Assembly (NCBI RefSeq): GCF_014284195.1
Contig: NZ_JACOGC010000004.1
Location: 307,100-371,099, forward strand
DNA from: Cognatundibacterium griseum
GTDB taxonomy: Bacteria > Pseudomonadota > Gammaproteobacteria > Burkholderiales > Burkholderiaceae_D
Reading direction: 5' to 3'
DNA: 64,000 bases
In this document: one piece after another, positions 61,787-64,000 of the stretch
How the letters are laid out: the number at the start of each line of letters is the position of its first letter
Numbering within the stretch: position 1 is the stretch's first letter
Notes under the pieces: generated by a model
What the model saw: the letters and a program-made list of their open reading frames with translations, nothing else
Told to the model about the DNA's origin: nothing
Databases searched by the model: none
Translations under genes and position numbers: made by a program

Positions 61787-62293
61787 TTATGCGGTCTGCA
61801 TGCCGTCCTTTTGTGACAGCAAGTAGAATGCTGCAAAAACTTTTCCGAAAAATAATCCATTCGTGATGCCAAACACGATGCTGCATGCCAGGGTGAATAA
61901 CAGATCACTGCGTAACCCCGGCTGCATGATGATGAAGATGTTTTCTGCATATTTCAGTATAAAAATACTCAGCATCAGAATCAGCGGCAGCCAGCTGCCT
62001 TTCAGGAATACCATTTTGGCTGGCAATATCCGGATACTGTCCGGCGCACTGTATTTCATGGCCAGCCCCCCTGTCAGCAACAGACTCAGCATCCACGGCC
62101 CCAATGACAGCAGCTGCAGGCCAAAATGCTGTACCAATCCCTGCAAAGACAGCAACAACATCACTACCGGAATAATGATCAGTGCCCCGAAACTCATCTC
62201 GCGGTCCTGGCTCGCCTTGATGCCGCGGTAGATTAGAAATCCAAGCAAGGCCCAGACCCAGACGGGCGTGTGTGTCAGAATTTGTTGCAACAT
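61787..62293 (-). CDS. DUF6622-like integral membrane protein
   Basis: The 168-residue product has five or so hydrophobic helices: 'VWVWALLGFLIYRGIKAS', 'GALIIIPVVMLLLSLQGLVQ', 'LGPWMLSLLLTGGLAM', 'WLPLILMLSIFILKYAENIF' and 'LFTLACSIVFGITNGLFFGKVFAAFYLL'. The layout and 'LIYRGIKASQDRE' fit the DUF6622 family, uncharacterised inner-membrane proteins. It stands between argS and rdgC and reads towards argS. No ligand or activity is known. Confidence 0.72.
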   Translation of the reverse strand: MLQQILTHTPVWVWALLGFLIYRGIKASQDREMSFGALIIIPVVMLLLSLQGLVQHFGLQLLSLGPWMLSLLLTGGLAMKYSAPDSIRILPAKMVFLKGSWLPLILMLSIFILKYAENIFIIMQPGLRSDLLFTLACSIVFGITNGLFFGKVFAAFYLLSQKDGMQTA

Positions 62294-62467
62294 GGTGTCT
62301 CCTTTCGTTGGTTGGCGACTGCGATGTATGCAGTATGGAACCGGTCAGGAGCAGTGACGAGACGTTTGCGACAAACTGCAGCGCAATGGCGTGAATACCT
62401 CGAATCTGGTCGCGAACCGCTCGCCGCTGACGTGTAGAATAGGTAGTTTTCGTCGTCGGGATAGTTT

Positions 62468-63376
62468 ATGTGGTTTAAGAATTTACAGATCTTCCGTCTT
62501 GCAGCACCATGGAAAATCAGTGCAGAAGAATTACATGCGCAATTATCAAAAATTGCCTTTTCACAATGTGCATCAAATGAAATGCAAAGCCAGGGCTGGA
62601 CTTCACCACGGAATAACGATTTACTGGTGCACAGTGTCAATCATCAGTTTCTGATTGCTCTGGCTACCGAGAAAAAGCTGTTGCCATCGAGCGTCGTGAA
62701 TCAGGTTACCAAGGCACGCGCCGCAGAAATCGAAGAGCAGCAAGGCTTTGCACCCGGTCGCAAAGCAATGAAAGACCTCAAAGAACGCGTCATTGATGAA
62801 CTGACGCCACGCGCGTTTGGTGTCAGACGCAACACCCTGGTCTGGATTGATCCGCAAAATCGCTGGCTGGTGATTGATGCGTCCAGTCCCGCGCGGGCAG
62901 ACGAGGTGATCAAGCTGTTGCTGAAATGTTGCGACAAGCTGCCGCTGGAGGGCTTGCGCGTGAAATCATCTCCTCAGGCTGCAATGACCGGCTGGCTGGC
63001 TGCCAATGAGGCTCCCAAGGGCTTCACTATCGATCAGGATACCGAGTTAAAGTCGTCCACTGAAGACAAAGCTACCGTGCGGTATGTCCGGCATACGATT
63101 GATCCGGACGACGTGCAAAAACATATCGCGGCAGGCAAACAATGCACCAAGCTCGCATTGACCTGGGATGACAGGATCAGTTTTGTACTGACAGACACCC
63201 TGACCATCAAGCGCATCAAGCCTCTGGACATTCTGGATGACGACAAAGATAAAGGCAGCAACGAAGAAGAGCGATTTGATGCGGATTTCGCACTGATGAC
63301 AGCAGAGCTGGCCAAAATGCTGGATGACGTGGTGTACGCACTGGATGGAGAACTGGAAGGCCAGCAAGCGGCATAG
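62468..63376 (+). CDS. rdgC: Recombination-associated protein RdgC
   Basis: The 302-residue DNA-binding protein forms a ring dimer around double-stranded DNA and restrains RecA. Family markers are the start '[11 protein letters not shown]', '[37 protein letters not shown]', '[26 protein letters not shown]' and '[16 protein letters not shown]'. The C-terminal '[27 protein letters not shown]' is also typical. It converges with the tRNA genes across a bidirectional terminator at 63499. Confidence 0.97.
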   Translation: MWFKNLQIFRLAAPWKISAEELHAQLSKIAFSQCASNEMQSQGWTSPRNNDLLVHSVNHQFLIALATEKKLLPSSVVNQVTKARAAEIEEQQGFAPGRKAMKDLKERVIDELTPRAFGVRRNTLVWIDPQNRWLVIDASSPARADEVIKLLLKCCDKLPLEGLRVKSSPQAAMTGWLAANEAPKGFTIDQDTELKSSTEDKATVRYVRHTIDPDDVQKHIAAGKQCTKLALTWDDRISFVLTDTLTIKRIKPLDILDDDKDKGSNEEERFDADFALMTAELAKMLDDVVYALDGELEGQQAA

Positions 63377-63498
63377 ACGCTGCCGGTTTTCAGAATACGG
63401 CCGGGATCATGACGTCCGGCTGTATGAATACAATTTCCACTGCGTCACAGGATCACAGGAAAAAAATAGATCGCTGATCAACACTGGAAATGAAAATG

Positions 63499-63526
63499 AA
63501 AAAAGACGAGCATTGCTCGTCTTTTT
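63499..63526. terminator. Bidirectional terminator between rdgC and tRNA-Asp
   Basis: AAAAAGACGAGC pairs with GCTCGTCTTTTT (12 bp) around ATT, with A and T runs on the two sides. It lies six bases past the 3' end of tRNA-Asp on the minus strand and about 120 bases past the rdgC stop on the plus strand. Confidence 0.92.
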
Positions 63527-63531
63527 ATATT

Positions 63532-63608
63532 TGGCGGAGCGGACGGGGCTCGAACCCGCGACCCCCGGCGTGACAGGCCGGTATTCTAACCAACTGAACT
63601 ACCACTCC
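63532..63608 (-). tRNA. tRNA-Asp (anticodon GTC)
   Basis: The 77-base gene reads on the minus strand from GGAGTGGTAG to the encoded CCA. The cloverleaf shows acceptor GGAGTGG/CCGCTCC (one non-canonical pair), anticodon stem around 'CCTGTCACG' and T arm 'GCGGGTTCGAGCCCCGT'. Closest in sequence to E. coli tRNA-Asp. Confidence 0.97.
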
Positions 63609-63642
63609 GAAACTACTTAATCTGTGCTGCCATGTTTATCTG

Positions 63643-63718
63643 TGGTGGGTGCTGAGAGGCTCGAACTCCCGACCTACGCCTTGTAAGGGCGCCGCTCTAC
63701 CAACTGAGCTAAGCACCC
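63643..63718 (-). tRNA. tRNA-Val (anticodon TAC)
   Basis: The 76-base gene reads on the minus strand from GGGTGCTTAG to the encoded CCA. The acceptor is GGGTGCT with AGCACCC, the anticodon loop 'CCTTACAAGG' gives TAC, and the T arm is 'TCGGGAGTTCGAGCCTCTC', slightly irregular. It is 34 bases upstream of tRNA-Asp in one unit. Confidence 0.97.
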
Positions 63719-63778
63719 ATATTCTTGCTTAGTCAGACAAACATCTGACGCTGTGTCACCAACGTCAACAGAAGCAAT

Positions 63779-63807
63779 ATTATAGTTCAACATCTGCTTC
63801 ATGTCTA
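63779..63807 (-). promoter_or_regulatory. Promoter of the tRNA-Val/tRNA-Asp unit
   Basis: On the minus strand TAGACA (63802-63807), a 17-base spacer and consensus TATAAT (63779-63784) stand 61 bases ahead of tRNA-Val, well separated from the 5S terminator further upstream. Confidence 0.82.
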
Positions 63808-63876
63808 GTCTTTCAATCGGTTTTTTCGCTTAATTTCAGCGAAAACACCTTTAAAAAACCAGTACTCTCACTTAAA

Positions 63877-63911
63877 AGCAAAACCCCCCGCTACGCTGGG
63901 TAACGGGGGGT
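63877..63911 (-). terminator. Intrinsic terminator of the rRNA operon
   Basis: ACCCCCCG (63883-63890) pairs with CGGGGGGT (63904-63911) around a 13-base loop. On the minus strand the stem is followed by TTTTGCTTTT. It lies a dozen bases after the 3' end of the 5S gene. Confidence 0.88.
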
Positions 63912-63923
63912 CGCAGATTACAA

Positions 63924-64000
63924 GCCTGACGATAACCTACTTTCACACTGGTTGCAGCACTATCATTGGCGCAGAGTCGTTTCACGGTCCTGTTCGGGAT
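63924..64000 (-). rRNA. 5S ribosomal RNA, 3' part (gene continues past the window)
   Basis: On the minus strand the segment from 'ATCCCGAACAGGACCGTG' to 'GTAGGTTATCGTCAGGC' is the 3' two-thirds of a proteobacterial 5S rRNA. The 5' part and the upstream 23S gene lie beyond the right edge. Confidence 0.95.

Noticed and set aside
1..64000. CRISPR arrays or complete mobile elements
   Set aside because: No regularly spaced repeats of CRISPR length and no transposase or integrase genes were seen anywhere in the window.

Overview
The window reads as one chromosomal segment of a Gram-negative betaproteobacterium, most likely Burkholderiales and perhaps an Oxalobacteraceae-like genus. The evidence is an RND heavy-metal efflux system, TolC and TonB outer-membrane proteins, E. 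coli-type GshA, RdgC, AceK, a LiuR-controlled leucine pathway and a 5S rRNA/tRNA block of proteobacterial type. Most of it is GC-rich and compact. The clear exceptions are an AT-rich non-coding stretch near 10.7-11.0 kb and a two-gene AT-rich block at 24.9-26.4 kb. The family assignment is inference; no species can be named from the sequence alone.

Layout. 0-1.3 kb: the end of an AraC-type regulator and an AhpD-like carboxymuconolactone decarboxylase protein. 1.3-9.5 kb: a two-component system divergent from an adaptor-RND pump-DUF3240-TolC operon, with a PmrA/QseB-type box between them. 9.5-12.7 kb: an orphan sugar-type binding protein with a terminator-like hairpin in its leader, and a DUF2807/DUF1700 pair. 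12.9-18.0 kb: GlpD, an SMP-30-like protein, a DEDDh exonuclease, an orphan binding protein and a VOC protein. 18.2-24.1 kb: gshA, an M14-type peptidase, an alpha/beta hydrolase and egtD-egtB, a low-molecular-weight thiol (ergothioneine) region. 24.9-26.4 kb: a foreign-looking pair, a multi-pass membrane protein plus a protein carrying a HEPN-type RX4H motif.

26.5-47.3 kb is about 21 kb entirely on the minus strand. It holds the leucine/isovalerate pathway (liuA, liuB, liuC, liuD, HMG-CoA lyase, acetoacetyl-CoA thiolase) interleaved with biotin synthesis (bioA-F-D-B), pdxJ (PLP), aceK and accessory enzymes. It is headed by the MerR-family regulator LiuR. Two palindromic ACGT-type operators lie over the promoters of liuR and of the thioesterase-liuA unit. 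The grouping makes functional sense: biotin is the cofactor of the LiuB/LiuD carboxylase, PLP is the cofactor of BioA and BioF, and AceK would adjust isocitrate flux when leucine yields acetyl-CoA.

47.5-59.9 kb holds a metallo-beta-lactamase hydrolase, a catalase-like heme protein, an exported GH13 cyclomaltodextrinase-like enzyme, small enzymes, a DMT exporter, a TonB-dependent receptor, a BtuF-like protein without a signal peptide, DsbA and a SPOR protein. 60-64 kb holds argS, a DUF6622 membrane protein, rdgC, then tRNA-Asp, tRNA-Val and the 3' part of a 5S rRNA gene, all three RNA genes on the minus strand, so an rRNA operon lies just beyond the right edge.
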